DNA of 64,000 nt from Entophlyctis helioformis (GCA_025526915.1 JAHLKH010000023.1:1-64000), one strand, 5' to 3'; shown: positions 31,004-43,382, counted from the first letter of the stretch. Numbers and translations: made by a program. The notes: generated by a model from the letters alone, not told the origin.

Positions 31004-32429
31004 TCAGTCAAGGAAAGCCAGACGACGAATAACGCTGTCATGGCTCTTTTTCTTGGCGAGTGCGCTTGTCTTGCCACTGCACAACAGCCTGTCCTCGTCA
31101 CGAGTGTAGATCCTGTTTTGGTACGACTCGCTCAGCTTGGTCGCGTCCATGTCTGCCGCAAGGAGCTTATCCGCAAGCACGTGGCTACCTCCACACATGT
31201 ACAGGGCGTCCATGATGGTCTCGCCGCTGTGTCGGCTGCCATGGTTCCGGAAAAGGTCGGCAACGTCGCTGAAAAACGCTGCTTCGGAGGGCTCCTTGTC
31301 TTTGTTTGGGGCCGCACGCTCGAGCCAGGACACGTCTGTGGGATTCGCCAAACGAGCATCGCGCGCCGCATCGGATGGCTGCTCCTTCGATCGTACTGGG
31401 GACAAAGGCTGTGCGGGTTGCCGCAATCCACCAGCAGCACGCGAGGCATGCTGTCGTGCACGCAGATCCTGCTGGTGCTGGCGCGAAGGCGTCTCTTCGG
31501 CGGCCTCGTCACGAGCGCTTGACCCTTCAGGGACACCACCGCCTGTGCCAGCACCGTCATCTGCGGACAGCATGTTGCGTGTGTGCTTGTGGTGTGGCGA
31601 ATGAGCAAGCGCGTCGTCTGACAGCGGCCGCTTGCGTCCAGAGGGAGTGGCTGCAATCTCGGCGTCTTGCTCGGCGTCTTGCTCGGCGTCTTGCTCGGCG
31701 TCTTGACCGTCCAGCGTCTGAGCCTCTCTGCTCTTGTCTTTCTCCTGGGCTCTCTCGGCAGCGATCCGCAGAAGCGTTGTATTTATCGCATGGTGGCGCC
31801 ACGACTGCCAGGTATGGTTGGAATGCTGTCAAGGCGATGGACAGCTGGCGTCAGTTCATACATGCTTTGTTTGTCTGCGTTCATGGCAGCGAGGCGTACC
31901 TGCTTGGCGAATAACTGGTAGATCTTGTTGCCAGCCAGCCCAGAGCCGCCATTGTGGTCCTTGAGATACTCATAGAGCAGCCGCTCGTCTTTGGCGGTGA
32001 ACGGCGTTCGGTTTCTGCATCGGCAAGCCGGTCAGCTGGTGCAGGATCCACCAAGCGGACAGACGGCGATAACGAGTCACTGACTCTTTGCGGCCGGATG
32101 GGATGATGGCGTAGTCGTCGAGAGGAAGCAGCCTGCCAGCCTCGACGCAGTCCTCGACATACTGGCAGATATGCATGCCTTTGTCGGTGGTTGTGTAGTC
32201 TGAAGCAGCGAGACGGATGTCGACATCACGATTCGCTGCCGGGACGACCTTGCCTCCGTGCGACTGAGCAGCGCAAGCGTCAATGTAAGAGCGAGGCTGC
32301 CATGACGGCAGGCCGCCAGTCAAGTACCTCGATAAGCTTTCTGATGGTTGCTCTGTGCGGGCCAAGCGTGACGGACATGTTCAGCGGGCGGCCGTCGTCG
32401 TCCACAAAGATGTCGCTTGTCCGAACCAT
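31004..32429 (-). CDS. RAP1: Telomere protein Rap1 (BRCT-Myb-RCT)
   Basis: Shelterin component that binds telomeres directly or through a TRF-like partner. Exon 1 (32429-32328) gives MVRTSDIFVDDDGRPLNMSV and ends at KLIE. A 64-nt intron (32327-32264) joins it to SHGGKVVPAANRDVDIRLA, completing a BRCT domain that ends YVEDCVEAGRLLPLDDYAI. A Myb-type domain follows: NRTPFTAKDERLLYEYL, LAGNKIYQLFAKQ, joined across an intron (GTACGC...TTGACAG) to HSNHTWQSWRHH. A linker with four DAEQ repeats leads to a C-terminal RCT domain (AAFFSDVADLFRNHG, ALYMCGG, TRDEDRLLCSG, SVIRRLAFLD). The junction between BRCT and Myb near 32070-32010 is not settled. An in-frame ATG at 32477 is an alternative start. Confidence 0.82.
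31660..31707 (-). repeat. Coding 12-bp minisatellite in RAP1
   Basis: Four head-to-tail copies of a 12-nt unit (GACGCCGAGCAA on the coding strand) encode the DAEQ repeat in the linker between the Myb and RCT domains. Near-identical copies imply recent expansion. Confidence 0.85.
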
Positions 32430-32715
32430 TGATCGTGTTTGTTGGACGAGGATGCGTTGATCTGCCTGGATCTGCATGTCTTTATGGTGCTGGATGTGGG
32501 CATGACTCGACATGACTGCAGCGTGAATGGGCGTGATGCAGATGCCCGTCATTGGCCGTGCATTGTGCATTGTGCATTGTGGATGGCGCAGTGGACAGAT
32601 GCGGCCCTCTTCTGTATTCGCCACATGGAATGAAACAGACAGATGCATGGACAGATGCATGCATGGACGGATGCATGGATGGATGGATGGACGGACAGAA
32701 TGTGCATTGGGCTTC
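32430..32715 (-). other. Gap between RAP1 and ELMO with GGAT/GCAT repeats
   Basis: The spacer holds the RAP1 promoter and the ELMO 3' end. At about 32637-32700 it carries a (GGAT)n/GATGCAT microsatellite. At about 32565-32582 it has the direct repeat CATTGTGCATTGTG. No coding signal. Confidence 0.5.
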
Positions 32716-33187
32716 TTATCGCGCCAGGCTAAAGTAGCCGTTGGTGGCAGTGGCAGTGGCAGTGCGGCTGCTGATGCTGCTTGTGCTCGGGATGGCACAC
32801 GCCACGCGAGCAGCGTTGCTGTCGACACACACCTCGTCGAACCAGAACGCAAACGACGGCGGCAGTGGCGGGATGTCTGCTGCTTGGACGGTCGGCTGTC
32901 CCGTGGATCTGGCGGGAAGGGCTGCCACACCTGTGCCACTGCGCGTGTTGCCGGGCTTGAGAGAGGCCAGGCTTCCTGCTGCTGCAGTCGGACCACTGCG
33001 CTGGCCGAGAATGCCGCTGTCCTGCGCGCCAAGCATCCAGATGGACATTTGCACCTCGGTCAGGTCTCGCACATACCGCACTGTCTCGCTTGTTGGCGGA
33101 AACACTGGGCATTCATCGTGCGCCTCCTGCAATCCAGTCGGAGAGGGAACAGAGATCGACAGTGCTGGCCTGCTGGCAGAAGAAGAC

Positions 33188-33222
<35 letters not shown>

Positions 33223-36147
33223 GTTTGCACGTCGATGCTTCTCTAGTGCCATCACAAGTCCATCATACCAGCAGCCAAACTGCTGTATCGACTTGCATCG
33301 AAACGTGAGCTGCTTTGGCTGATGCTGCGACGTGCGCGAAAGACGGCGAGAAGTCTCTGTTACTGAAGCGCCTGCATTGTTGCTGGTGTTGCTGGTGTTG
33401 CTGGCAACTGATGAGCGAGATGGCGAAGACAACGCCACATTGCTCTTGACAATCGATACTATAAACACAAGAGTCGACGACAGGCGGTTGCTGCTCTTGC
33501 TGGCTCCCGTCATGATCTGGGAGATGGGATACGAAGGGGCCACGACGTCTGCAATCTGCGATATGTGCACTGTCACAACAGATGGCCATCGCATGTGCTT
33601 AGACAAAACAATCAACAATGCTCGCCAAGGCCGATCCATGTGCTTACAGAGGTTGGTCAAGGCCGAGTCCGGAGGCGTGCTGGTTTGGATGGCGTCAAAG
33701 TCGACCCACATGAGCATCTGCCGATTCCGGTCCAGCTTGCAGAAGCGCACACCGACAGACTCACGGCCGTCGTCGCCCAGAAGGGGAAACCACGCTCCGG
33801 ATGCCATGGACCGAAGCCGCTGCTCAAACATGATCTCTGTCATCCTTGCTGTTGCAGTGGCTTTGGCCCGTCTGGTCATTCATGACGGCGGCAGTGCCAT
33901 CCAAAAAGTCAGTCCATATGCGCAAAGCCGTCAAAATGGCAGCGTCTGTCCAGCAGCAAGCAGGAGCGCGACTGACATGTATACAGGATTGCTGGCCAGA
34001 GCCTGGTCAGAGTGCATCATCTGCAAGTGCGCCTCGCGTACAGCAGCGTACGGTGTCTCGAGCATTGCTTTTTGAAACTTGAACAGCACGGTTGAGCTCG
34101 AGTCCGAGGCCGCAAACGCGTCTCGCAAGACACGGACAACGTGCGACTGCAGCACAGACGAGACGCGGCAGATTTCCGCTTCGGTAGATTGCGCCTGCAT
34201 GCTTGTCCATAGGCGTATGAATGCCCGCAGAGTGATGGCAAACGAGTCTTCAAACAGCAGCAGGAGCGGCTGGAACGAATCAAACGTCGGCCCTGGCGGT
34301 TGTGATGATTGGCAATCGGTCAGCACGTTGGGCGTCACGAGTTAAACGTGGCTTGATACCACATGGACTCACGGCCAGATGAAATGTGCCACAGATCCGA
34401 CAGGATGCAGCACGACTCTATCGCTGCTCGGATGACGGGACACTTTTGTTTGGTCGGGCGAGACAGTTCATCAGCGACCATTTGCCTGTACTCGGCCTGG
34501 TTTCTGCGAACAAAGAAGTGGATCGTGGCAAGCCCAAGCACTCCGATTCGTGACATCTCAGTCACTGGCGTCTCTGTCTATGGCACCCTGAGGGTCAGCA
34601 TCATAGGAGCTTCTATCCAGCTAGCAGACGATCCAACCCACCAAGAATCCAACACGTTGCCATTTTGAGTCACTGTTGCCGTCCACGGATACACTGGCGA
34701 GAGACCAGATTTCCTCGAGAGCAGTAACATGGCCCACGAGATTCACATTCACAGGCGTCGACTTGCCCTTGTGGTAGTCCATCACAACGATCCTCTGAAA
34801 CTCAAGGATGCTAGGGCGAAAGTTGGCAGGTGTGTGTCCGTCCATGAGCCGCACGACGGCTTTGCGGACGCCAAACGAGTCGATATGCTGCATGAACTCG
34901 CCACGACGCTTTTCAGAGGCCCGGGTCACGATGGCGTTGATGAGCTGGAGAGACGCCAGCTGGATCTCGCAGGCTGATGTCGAGACGCGTTGGACAAGAG
35001 TCTTGAGGGCTGACGGGCGTGCGAGGAGGTGCTGGTGGAATGCAGCAATGGCGCGTTCGAACCAGGGAAACGGTAGTGGTGCAGGGCCACTGTGAGATGC
35101 TGGGGATGCTGGAGAGATTGGCGTTGCAAGGGCTGCTGCTGCTGCTGATGTGGGCGATATAGGAGTCGCAAAGTGCTGCTTGGTTGGGGAGCGCGGCAGT
35201 CCAGTCTGCGGTTGTCCTGCCTCGAGGATCCATAGGCTGATGGCTGTTGCAGGCTTGACCACATTGGGCGGAATCTCTGTCTGGTGCAAGGCCACGAGCT
35301 GCAAGGTACAAGCGATCGTCAGACCTCGCACAGACAAGACGAGCCGATTGACGGCGCACCTTTTCGATAAAGTCGTCCTTGAGAGTCCAGTCAGCGCCGT
35401 GGATACGGCAGTTGGACGACGACTCTGCCACGAGCTGGATGCAGCCAAGCGTGTACGCCAGCGAGTTTCCATCGAGTCTCAGGGCAGCCGCTTGCAGAGC
35501 ATGGAAGCCCTCTGCGCGAACAAACTCGTCGCGAAAGATGTCCTCCTGTTGGTGTTGTTGTTGGGCCACGCCGATGATGCGATGCGATGCGATGATCATG
35601 CTGGTGTCAGTGCGTCTGTTGTTGTGTGGTGCAGTGCGAGTGCGAGGACAAGATCGCTGTCAATGCGTTCATGGAGCGCTGCAGGATGGTGCCATGGGCG
35701 GCTGTGCAGCAACAGGCAGAATGGCGACACCAACGCTGGCGATGCAAGGCAGGCAGACAGGCAGGCAGGCAGACGCACCTTGAGATACTTTTGGAGCACA
35801 AACGCCGTCTTCTTGAGCGATGGCAGGTCGTCTTGGACGGCTGCCGATAGGCTTGCAGCGATGAACGGGGCAAGCAGGTGGGCGGCGAGCGTGAGCTTGA
35901 GGTTTGCGCCGTCTGCCACTCGCAGCCCGCGGATCTTGTGCTCTGTGATGAGCTCCTCGGTCTCGCACACCCTCAAGGCCAAGTCGGAAGATGAGCGGCC
36001 AAGAAGCTGTGGCTGGAAGTGCAGGCACAGATCGTCCATGATGTGGGGCAGCGTCTTGGATGTGTCGACCACAAAGGCGATTCGGGGTGCGGCAGACGGC
36101 AGCGGCAGTGATTGTGCTGGTGCCCTGCTCGACTCTGCTTCCGTTGC

Positions 36148-36179
<32 letters not shown>

Positions 36180-36300
36180 GACCGCTTACGCAGCCATCCA
36201 AGACAACAGACACCTGCGGTTGGCGCACTCGAGAGGCCATGTGAAGACCACCGGCAGCTGTCGTTGGCCGGCGAATCGTGCCATTGCCATTGAGAGTCAT
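32716..36300 (-). CDS. ELMO: ELMO/CED-12 domain protein with C-terminal PH domain
   Basis: Partner of DOCK-type Rac exchange factors in actin remodelling at the cell membrane. Exons in order: N-terminal ubiquitin-like region (PRIAFVVDTSKTL, RVCETEELITEHKIRGLRV); armadillo-like segment (EDIFRDEFVRAEGFHALQ, GNSLAYTLGCIQL); ELMO_ARM region (ASLQLINAIVTRASEKRRGE, HTPANFRPSILEFQRIVVMD); ELMO/CED-12 domain (RIGVLGLATIHFFVRRNQ; RPTFDSFQPLLLLFEDSFAI; LRAFIRLW); helix MTEIMFEQRLRSMASGAWF; PH-like domain (WVDFDAIQT, CKSIQQFGCWYDGLVMALEKH). A poly-Gln tract lies before the Ser/Pro-rich tail. Introns after KYLK, FIEK, VGFL, ISSG and NPVYM all keep phase. Start ATG at 36300; 36240 is a possible later start. 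Confidence 0.85.
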
Positions 36301-36416
36301 CAGTCTGCATGTACGATGCGCATCTGCGACCATGCCACATTGTCTACCTGGACTGTGCGAGCGGGCTGGATGGCGAACCGCTGAGCCCACACAACGATGC
36401 ACGAAATGGCTGGCTG

Positions 36417-36437
36417 GTCACGTGAAAATCACGTGAC
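36417..36437. promoter_or_regulatory. Paired E-box palindrome (GTCACGTGA-AAA-TCACGTGAC)
   Basis: A perfect 9-bp inverted repeat with a 3-nt spacer. Each arm contains the CACGTG E-box bound by bHLH factors (Cbf1/USF type). It sits in the 214-nt divergent region between ELMO and MSH6, 78 nt upstream of the MSH6 start, so it could control either or both genes. Confidence 0.65.
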
Positions 36438-36514
36438 AAGAGGACGGGCCAATCAGCAGTGTGCTCTCAAGTGCGCCTGCTCGCGCTTCGCCGAGATCCG
36501 CCAAACAGCCTGTG

Positions 36515-39500
36515 ATGGTCCAAAAGGAGAACGTCGATGCCAACATGAAGCGAGCAGCGACACCCAAGACACCGGCATCTGCTCCTGCAAAGGGCGGCAA
36601 GGGCGGCAGGCAGATGACGCTCATGTCGTTTCTGTCGCCGCAGCCGCCCAGGCCGCTCAGCGTGGCAGGCTCAGGCAGCGCAGGCCTGCCGTCCAACCCC
36701 TTCTCGCAGGCGGCGGCATCTGGCACTGCTCCTGCTCCCGTGGCCGCGATGGAGCTGCCGTCCGAGGCGGCAGTTGATGTGGCCTCGCCCTTCTGGGCCT
36801 CTTCGACGCCGTCATCGGACCCTGCCCGTCCTGCCGCTGCCTCTGCAAGCTCGTATTCTGGTGAGCGCCAATCGATGATGATGCGTCTGCTTGGACGTGC
36901 ACGTTCGGACATTCCGCCCACTGACTGACTGACTGACTGGCAAACGGACGGACGAACTGACGAACTGACGGACGGGCTTGCGTCTGTGTCTGATGCAATG
37001 CGTGAACGTCTTGTTCTCAAGCAGCTGCTGCCAAAGGCAGTGCATCAATGTCTGCGGCTGGCCAAGAGTCTGCGTTGGCCACGCCGACCCACACACTGAG
37101 CCAGGGATTGTCGTCCAACCCGTCCCCGTTTGGCCAGTCGCAATCCATGAACATGCGACAGGCGACGCCGCTTGGCAGCAGCTCCAGCATGGTGTCGTCG
37201 ATCGCTGTCACACCAGTGCCAACATACGGATCTGCGCCTGCCTTTGTTGCTGCACTCGCTGAAACGCCCGATGCCACTCTGCCCATTGGCAGATCTGCCA
37301 TCAAGCGACTCAACCAAGATGGCCACGACAGCGACCACGAAGGCAAGAGCAGAGCATCTGTCTTGACTCGTTCGGCATGCATGCTGACCTCTTGGCGGTG
37401 CACATACAGAGATGCCGAGCTCGCAGAGACGTCAAAGGCCTCGTCGCACCATCTGCGATGACGACGAGGATGACGATCCAGACTACCAGGAGGAGGATGC
37501 GGCCATGTGCCAGACGTCACGTCCACAGACTCCTCTCGCCCGTAAGCGGACACAAAGCGGTGCGCATGTGTCTGCTGGCATACGTACTCTGACAATCTCC
37601 TGAATGTTTCTCAGGCTCTATGGATGACGACAACCGTGTCGCCTCATACAGCCAAACACCGAGTCAGATGCACACCCCCAAACGCGCCTCTACCCCAACG
37701 ACGCCAAAGACGCCAACGACTGGACAGAGCGGCTATAGCACGTCTAGTCCACACAACTCTCTCAGTGTATGTTTACAGCGTGCATGACGCCAGCACTTTG
37801 GTGTAGCAGTCAGACTGATGCCGCTTGTTTGCTGTGTGATGCCTGCAGGGCTTTTCCATGACTTCGACCTCAACCGTGCGCAAGGGCCAGAGCTTTACGC
37901 CTACCAGCGCTGAAAAGAAAAAGGTCAGTCATGTTCGTCCCTGTCCATCTTGGCAAGATCCAACTCACTCACACACTCACTCACACACCCACACGGCTGC
38001 ATCAGGCACGCGCCGAATCGTTCAAGGAAAAGAACGAGCTGCGCTACTCGTGGCTTCTCGAGATCCGCGACGCCGATGGCCGCCCCAAAGAAGATCCCGA
38101 ATATGACCCCCGGACGCTGTTTATCCCGACTTCAGCATGGCGCAACTTTACACCGTTCGAGAAGCAGTTTTGGGAAATCAAGGTGTGCTCCGTGTTTGCA
38201 TTGCAGCATGCATTCCCGATCGTTTCTGACCGGCTCTTGCCATGGCACGGCATGCAGTCCAAGCATTGGGACACGGTCGTCTTTTTCAAAAAGGGAAAGT
38301 TCTTTGGTACGTGCAGGGATTGGATTCGCGTCGAGTATTGGTTGGACACGCTTGGGTTCTCACTCATGCACTGCATCGTCACTCAGAGCTCTACGAAAAA
38401 GACGCGGATATCGGACACCAAGTCTTTGATCTCAAGCTCACCGATCGAGTCAACATGCGCATGGTCGGCGTGCCCGAGAGCAGCTTTGATCACTGGGTCG
38501 GTTCGATGGCCATGCCGCCTTCAGTGGCTAGCAGCGCTAACTGCCGTATGCATGGGTTACACAGGCTGCGCAGTTTATTGCCAAGGGATACAAGGTTGCC
38601 AAGGTCGAGCAGATGGAGAATGCTGTTGGCAAGGCCATGCGCGATCGCGAATCTGCCAGCAAGGTGCTGTCCATTCCGTATGGATGCATCGCGACTGCTG
38701 TTGTGCTAACGGCATGTTTGCTGGTCGATGCAGGAGGACAAGATCATCCGCAGAGAGCTCACGAGCGTCTTGACTGCCGGCACGCTTGTGGATGCTGGTC
38801 TGCTGACCAACGACATGAGCACGTACTGCATGGCCATCAAGGTACATCGCCTTGCACCATGCGCGGCTCCATTCAACTGACAAACTCGCGACATCTGCAG
38901 GAAGAGATCCGTGCAGACCACCTGCCACCGTCATTCGGCGTCTCGTTTGTCGACACTGCCATGGCCGAGTTCAGCATCTGCTCCTTCGCCGACGACGCCG
39001 AGCGCACCAAGCTGGAGACCCTGCTCATGCAGATCAAGCCGATTGAGATTGTGCTCGAGAAGGGCATGGTGAGCAAGGCCACCTTGCGGCTTCTCAAGAA
39101 CAGTCTCGAGAACCCGCAGCTCAACTTTCTGGTGCGCGACAAGGAGTTTTGGGACGAAGACGTGACCAAGGATGAGCTGCGCCGCGGGTCGTACTTTGGT
39201 GACAAGGCAAAACAGCGTGCAGACAGTGGTGCAGGCGATGACCAGGATGGTGACCATTTGATGGATGGTAGCGAGACGGACGCAATCAGTACGTTGCCAG
39301 TACATGGATCATTGGGGAGGCGGTCATGGAGCTGACTTTGTGAGTGCACGCTATACAGGTTCGTGGCCAGCAGCCCTGCAGTCGGCGGCCAGCAAGCCTC
39401 TGGCCATGTCATCACTCGGCGGCCTGCTCTTCTACCTGCGATCGGTAAGCAGCGTTTCGGCCACGTAACAGCACAGTCTCCCACTAACATGCACGCTCCT

Positions 39501-42125
39501 GCTCCCCAGCTCAAACTGGATGTTGATCTGGTGTCCGCAAGAAACTTTCGCTTCTACGATCCGATGCGGTCTAGCGGCACGCTCATCCTGGATGGCCAGA
39601 CTCTGCTCAACCTTGAGATTTTTGAAAACTCGACAGATGGGACAGATCGCGGCGCGCTGTTTAAGCTGCTCAACCAGTGCGAGACTCCGTTTGGCAAGCG
39701 TCTGTTTAAGCAGTATGTCACTGTGCCGTTGTGCCTGCCTTGCTCGTTTATGGCTGACTCGTTGCTTGGTCCTTCTGCAGGTGGCTCTGCCATCCACTTC
39801 GTTCGGTCGATGCGCTAAATGCACGGCTTGATGCTGTTGACGCATTTGCCTCTGTTTCTGGAATGCTCGGTAACTAGCTGCTGGCTGCCGTCGGATCTCC
39901 CTTCATAATCGTGCTGACTGCTGCTTGTTGGATCAACAGACGTTTTACGCTCAAAGTTTCGGAAGCTGCCTGATCTGGAACGCACTGTAGCGCGCATTCA
40001 CTCTGGCTCCTGCCGCGTCAAGGACTTTGTTGTTGCCCTCTTGTCGATTGCAGACATTTTCGTGCGTGACCGTGTAGCGACTTTATGTACATGCTCGGCT
40101 GCCATGCTGGTAGCTGACTGCCCTCTTGTGCACAGGAACTCGTGAGCGACATGCAGCCATACCTGAGCGAAGTGACGTCTGCCAAGCTCATTGGGATCTT
40201 CCAGACGGGATTCCCCCTCGATCTGCTTGATCTGCTCGAGTATTTCCGCAACGCATTCAACTACCGTGAAGCTATGGACGAAGGCAAGATCCGTCTGCAT
40301 CCCGGATACGATGACGTGTTTGATGCGGCGGAGCAAGCCGTTGCAGACGTCGAGGCCAAGCTCACCTCGCATCGTCGCGAGTGCGAGCGCAAGCTCAAGT
40401 GTGTGAGAACCGTATGTTGACGTATTATGGCTGCCTCATTGACGCGCATGCTCGCACAACCAACAGCGTCTCTGGACTGGCATACAAGGACATTGGAAAG
40501 GAGATTTACCAGCTCGAGGTGTCTGCCAAGATCAAAGTGCCGTCAGACTGGACGGTCATGAGCAAGACACAGGTGAGGGGTTTGCGAAAAACATTGGCAG
40601 ACGTCATTGGCCTAGCATTGGGTCTAACGATGCGCAGGCTGTGTCGAGATACTACAATGCAACCATCCGATCCCTGGTTGGCGAGCTGCTTGAAGCCCGC
40701 GAGGTGCGCGAGGCTGCCATGCGCAACATCAAGAGCCGCATCTATGAAAAGTTTGATACCCGATACACCGGCTGGTTCGTTGCATGGCCCGCGTCTTGGC
40801 TGCATAGATGCTGCATGCTGACGGTTGAGCACACAGGATGACGGTCATCAAAAGCGTCGCGGAGCTGGATGCCCTCATGAGCCTGGCCACATGCCGCAAC
40901 AGCATGCCAGAGCCTGTTTGCCGCCCCGAGTTTGTCGAGAGCGAGCAGAGCGTGTTGGACGTGGAAGAACTGCGCCATCCGTGCATCATGCAGATGTGAG
41001 TGATTGGCGCAGCATACATGCGGGATCTTGTGTATCTGGTGGATCGGCTGACACCCGGGCAGGTCTGGATCCAGCTTTATTCCCAACGACACGAAACTCG
41101 GCGGCGAGCCTGGCCACAGCAAGATGATCCTGCTGACGGGTCCCAACATGGGCGGCAAATCCACGCTCCTTCGCCAAGTATGTGTCTGACCAGCAGTCGC
41201 TTGTCTTGACAGTTTGGCTGATCCTGAATGCCACCCCCTACAACAGACTTGTGTGGCAGTTATCATGGCTCAGCTTGGATGCTATGTGCCAGCACGCAAG
41301 TGCCGCCTGACGCCATTTGACCGCATCTTTACGCGTATTGGTGCCAACGACAACATCATGGCCGGACAGTCGACGTTCATGGTGGAGCTGTCCGAGACTT
41401 CCAAGATCCTGCGTGAGGCGACCCATCGCTCGCTTGTGATTCTGGACGAGCTTGGCCGTGGTACAAGCACATACGACGGCTATGCGATTGCGTTTGCTGT
41501 GCTGCATCACCTTGTGACGCATGTCGGGTGTCTCGGGCTCTTCAGCACACACTATGGCACGCTGACCAAGGAGTTTGAAGACAATCCGATTGTGGCGCTC
41601 AAGTACATGAGTTTCTTTTCAGACGAAGTCAAGTACGCAATTGCTGACTCGCCTGGCTCTGCCGCTGGCTCTGCCACTGGCTCTGCGACTGGCTCTGTGG
41701 CTGGATGATGCACTGACAAGCCCTGGCTCATGGCTCATCAACCGCTAGTCGTCGCGTGACGTTCTTGTACAAGCTGACTGACGGCAACTGTCCCAAATCG
41801 TACGGCATGAACGTGGCACGCATGGCCGACGTGCCTCTGATGGTAACAATATCAACCCTCCTTTGACTGATATGCTCCAATGCCATCAAGACTCACGCTC
41901 TTGTTCCAGATTGTGGATCGCGCCGAGAGCGTCGCCGAGTCGTTTGAGCGCGATCAGAAGCACCAGCTACAGGAGCAGCAGCAGGTCCGAACCCTCGGAC
42001 TTGGACACTTGGCATCGTTTGCACAGATTGTGAAGCAAGCGGCTGCATGCACCGGCAGCATGTCTGCCAAGGACACGGAGGTTCTGGCGGCACACTGCCT
42101 GGCACTCTCGGGATTCAGAGCCTAG
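36515..42125 (+). CDS. MSH6: DNA mismatch repair protein MSH6
   Basis: MutS-alpha subunit recognising base mismatches with MSH2 in the nucleus. The N-terminus [18 protein letters not shown] leads to a PCNA-binding PIP-like box (QMTLMSFL) and a disordered acidic region. The mismatch-binding domain starts [12 protein letters not shown] ... [12 protein letters not shown], with the Phe-x-Glu motif restored across an intron ([16 protein letters not shown]). Connector, lever and clamp segments follow ([46 protein letters not shown]). The ATPase has Walker [31 protein letters not shown], Walker [19 protein letters not shown] and LFSTHYGTL. About 16 introns, most small. Start is the first ATG after the E-box region. 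The 41.65-41.74 kb intron carries (CTGGCTCTG)n repeats. Confidence 0.93.
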
Positions 42126-42269
42126 CCTTTCTGCGACAGTACAATGAATGAGTGATGTGGCCCCAGCCATTCGGCACTCGCTGATTGTTTTGATGTGTCA
42201 TTGAGTCAGGAACTAGTCTAGTTTGTATTGTTTATATTGTACTTGCGCGAAAAATGAAACGGGAGGGGA

Positions 42270-42342
42270 GCCCGGCTAGCTCAATCGGTAGAGCGTAAGA
42301 CTCTTAATCTTAAGGTTGTGGGTTCGACCCCCACGTCGGGCT
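42270..42342 (+). tRNA. tRNA-Lys(CTT)
   Basis: A 73-nt cloverleaf. Acceptor GCCCGGC pairs with GTCGGGC (one G-U), with discriminator T. D-arm stem GCTC/GAGC; anticodon stem TAAGA/TCTTA with loop CTCTTAA giving anticodon CTT; T-arm GTGGG-TTCGACC-CCCAC. No intron. A T-rich tract (CTTCTTCTTTTG) follows directly and would serve as the Pol III terminator. Internal A and B boxes (TAGCTCAATCGG, GGTTCGACCCC) are intact. Confidence 0.97.
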
Positions 42343-43382
42343 TCTTCTTTTGCCCGCCACGCCATTTTGCTGGACGTCTGGGCAGAGATCCTCATTTTTG
42401 GTCAGTTCCAAGGCTGTGGGAGTGTCAGCAGCAACAGAAGCATGGTGCGGGACGGCAGGCATTGTGACGGCATTGCACGGCTGCTGGTGCCGTCGTGCGC
42501 TGTTGGTGTTGAAGGCGAAGCCCTGATCTGCGCATCTGCGACTGCGACGGATCTGCCACCGCCAGAAGCCGTTGTCTGTTGCATCGGCGACCACAACACT
42601 GCGACCACAACACTGCGACCACAACACTGCTACTCCACACGAGCCATCCAGCACTGCAGGCTCGCCCACCAAGGGCGACCTGTTACTGGCCTCGCACCGC
42701 AAGTGCAGATGCCGTCTGGCAGCCTGGCAGCCTGGCAGCAATGAGAGCAACGCCAGAACGACGGCTGCATGCCAGAGCAGAAACGCCGCTCCTCCTTTGC
42801 GCGATAATGCCTGCTTTGCCTGCGTGCACAAGCTTTGTCTCTGCGCCGCTGGGATCTGGCGGCAGCGGAAAATCTGTGGTGCACAAGCAAGTTCCGCGAC
42901 GAGAGAGTGCACGCGGGTCTCCACGCGGCACGGCTGGAGTCATGCCTTGAGTCACTCACTGGATGCCGACATCACGCCTCTGCCAACGGCCCAGAGGCAG
43001 GCTGCTCTGGCTGGGTTCGGTGCCGTTGCAGAGCAGAGCAGAGCAGCGGCTGTCTATGTGTGCGCTCACTCAACTCAACTGCCGAACGGCGTCCTCGCTG
43101 CTCTCCTATCCAGCCAGCCAGCCAGCCAGCCAGAACCTATCGCATCTGAGCGAGTGACCGCCATGTGCCCCACTTCTGTCCAGCCAGCGCCTCCTCGTTT
43201 CCCGTCCTCACGACTCGTTCGCCGGAACTTTGCGCTGCTTGGCCAGACTACCAATTTTGCCACTGCTCCACATGGTGTGTCCACGCGGTGTGTCCATGCG
43301 GTGCTCTCACGAGCTCGTCTCGCGAGGCGGAACATCGACTGCGAGCTTGGCAGTCGACACCAAGACGAGCCAGCCCAACGAG
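42343..43382. other. Intergenic region upstream of the OPT transporter
   Basis: About 1 kb between the tRNA and the OPT promoter. It contains a tandem array of ACCACAACACTGCG (three copies at about 42589-42629) and a CCAG/CAGC tetranucleotide run near 43110-43130. Long open frames here lack recognisable domains and one antisense frame runs into the tRNA, so I assign no gene. Confidence 0.45.
42589..42629 (+). repeat. 14-bp tandem repeat, three copies
   Basis: ACCACAACACTGCG is repeated three times head to tail, with the last unit ending CACTGCT. Confidence 0.85.

Noticed and set aside
42840..42900. GSGGSGKSVVHKQ, resembling the P-loop of a G-protein alpha subunit
   Set aside because: No switch regions (DxGGQ, NKxD) or start follow in any frame before the OPT promoter; a single P-loop-like string is not enough for a gene.
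42310..42924. 204-codon minus-strand ORF
   Set aside because: It overlaps the tRNA-Lys gene and translates tandem repeats; no conserved domain.
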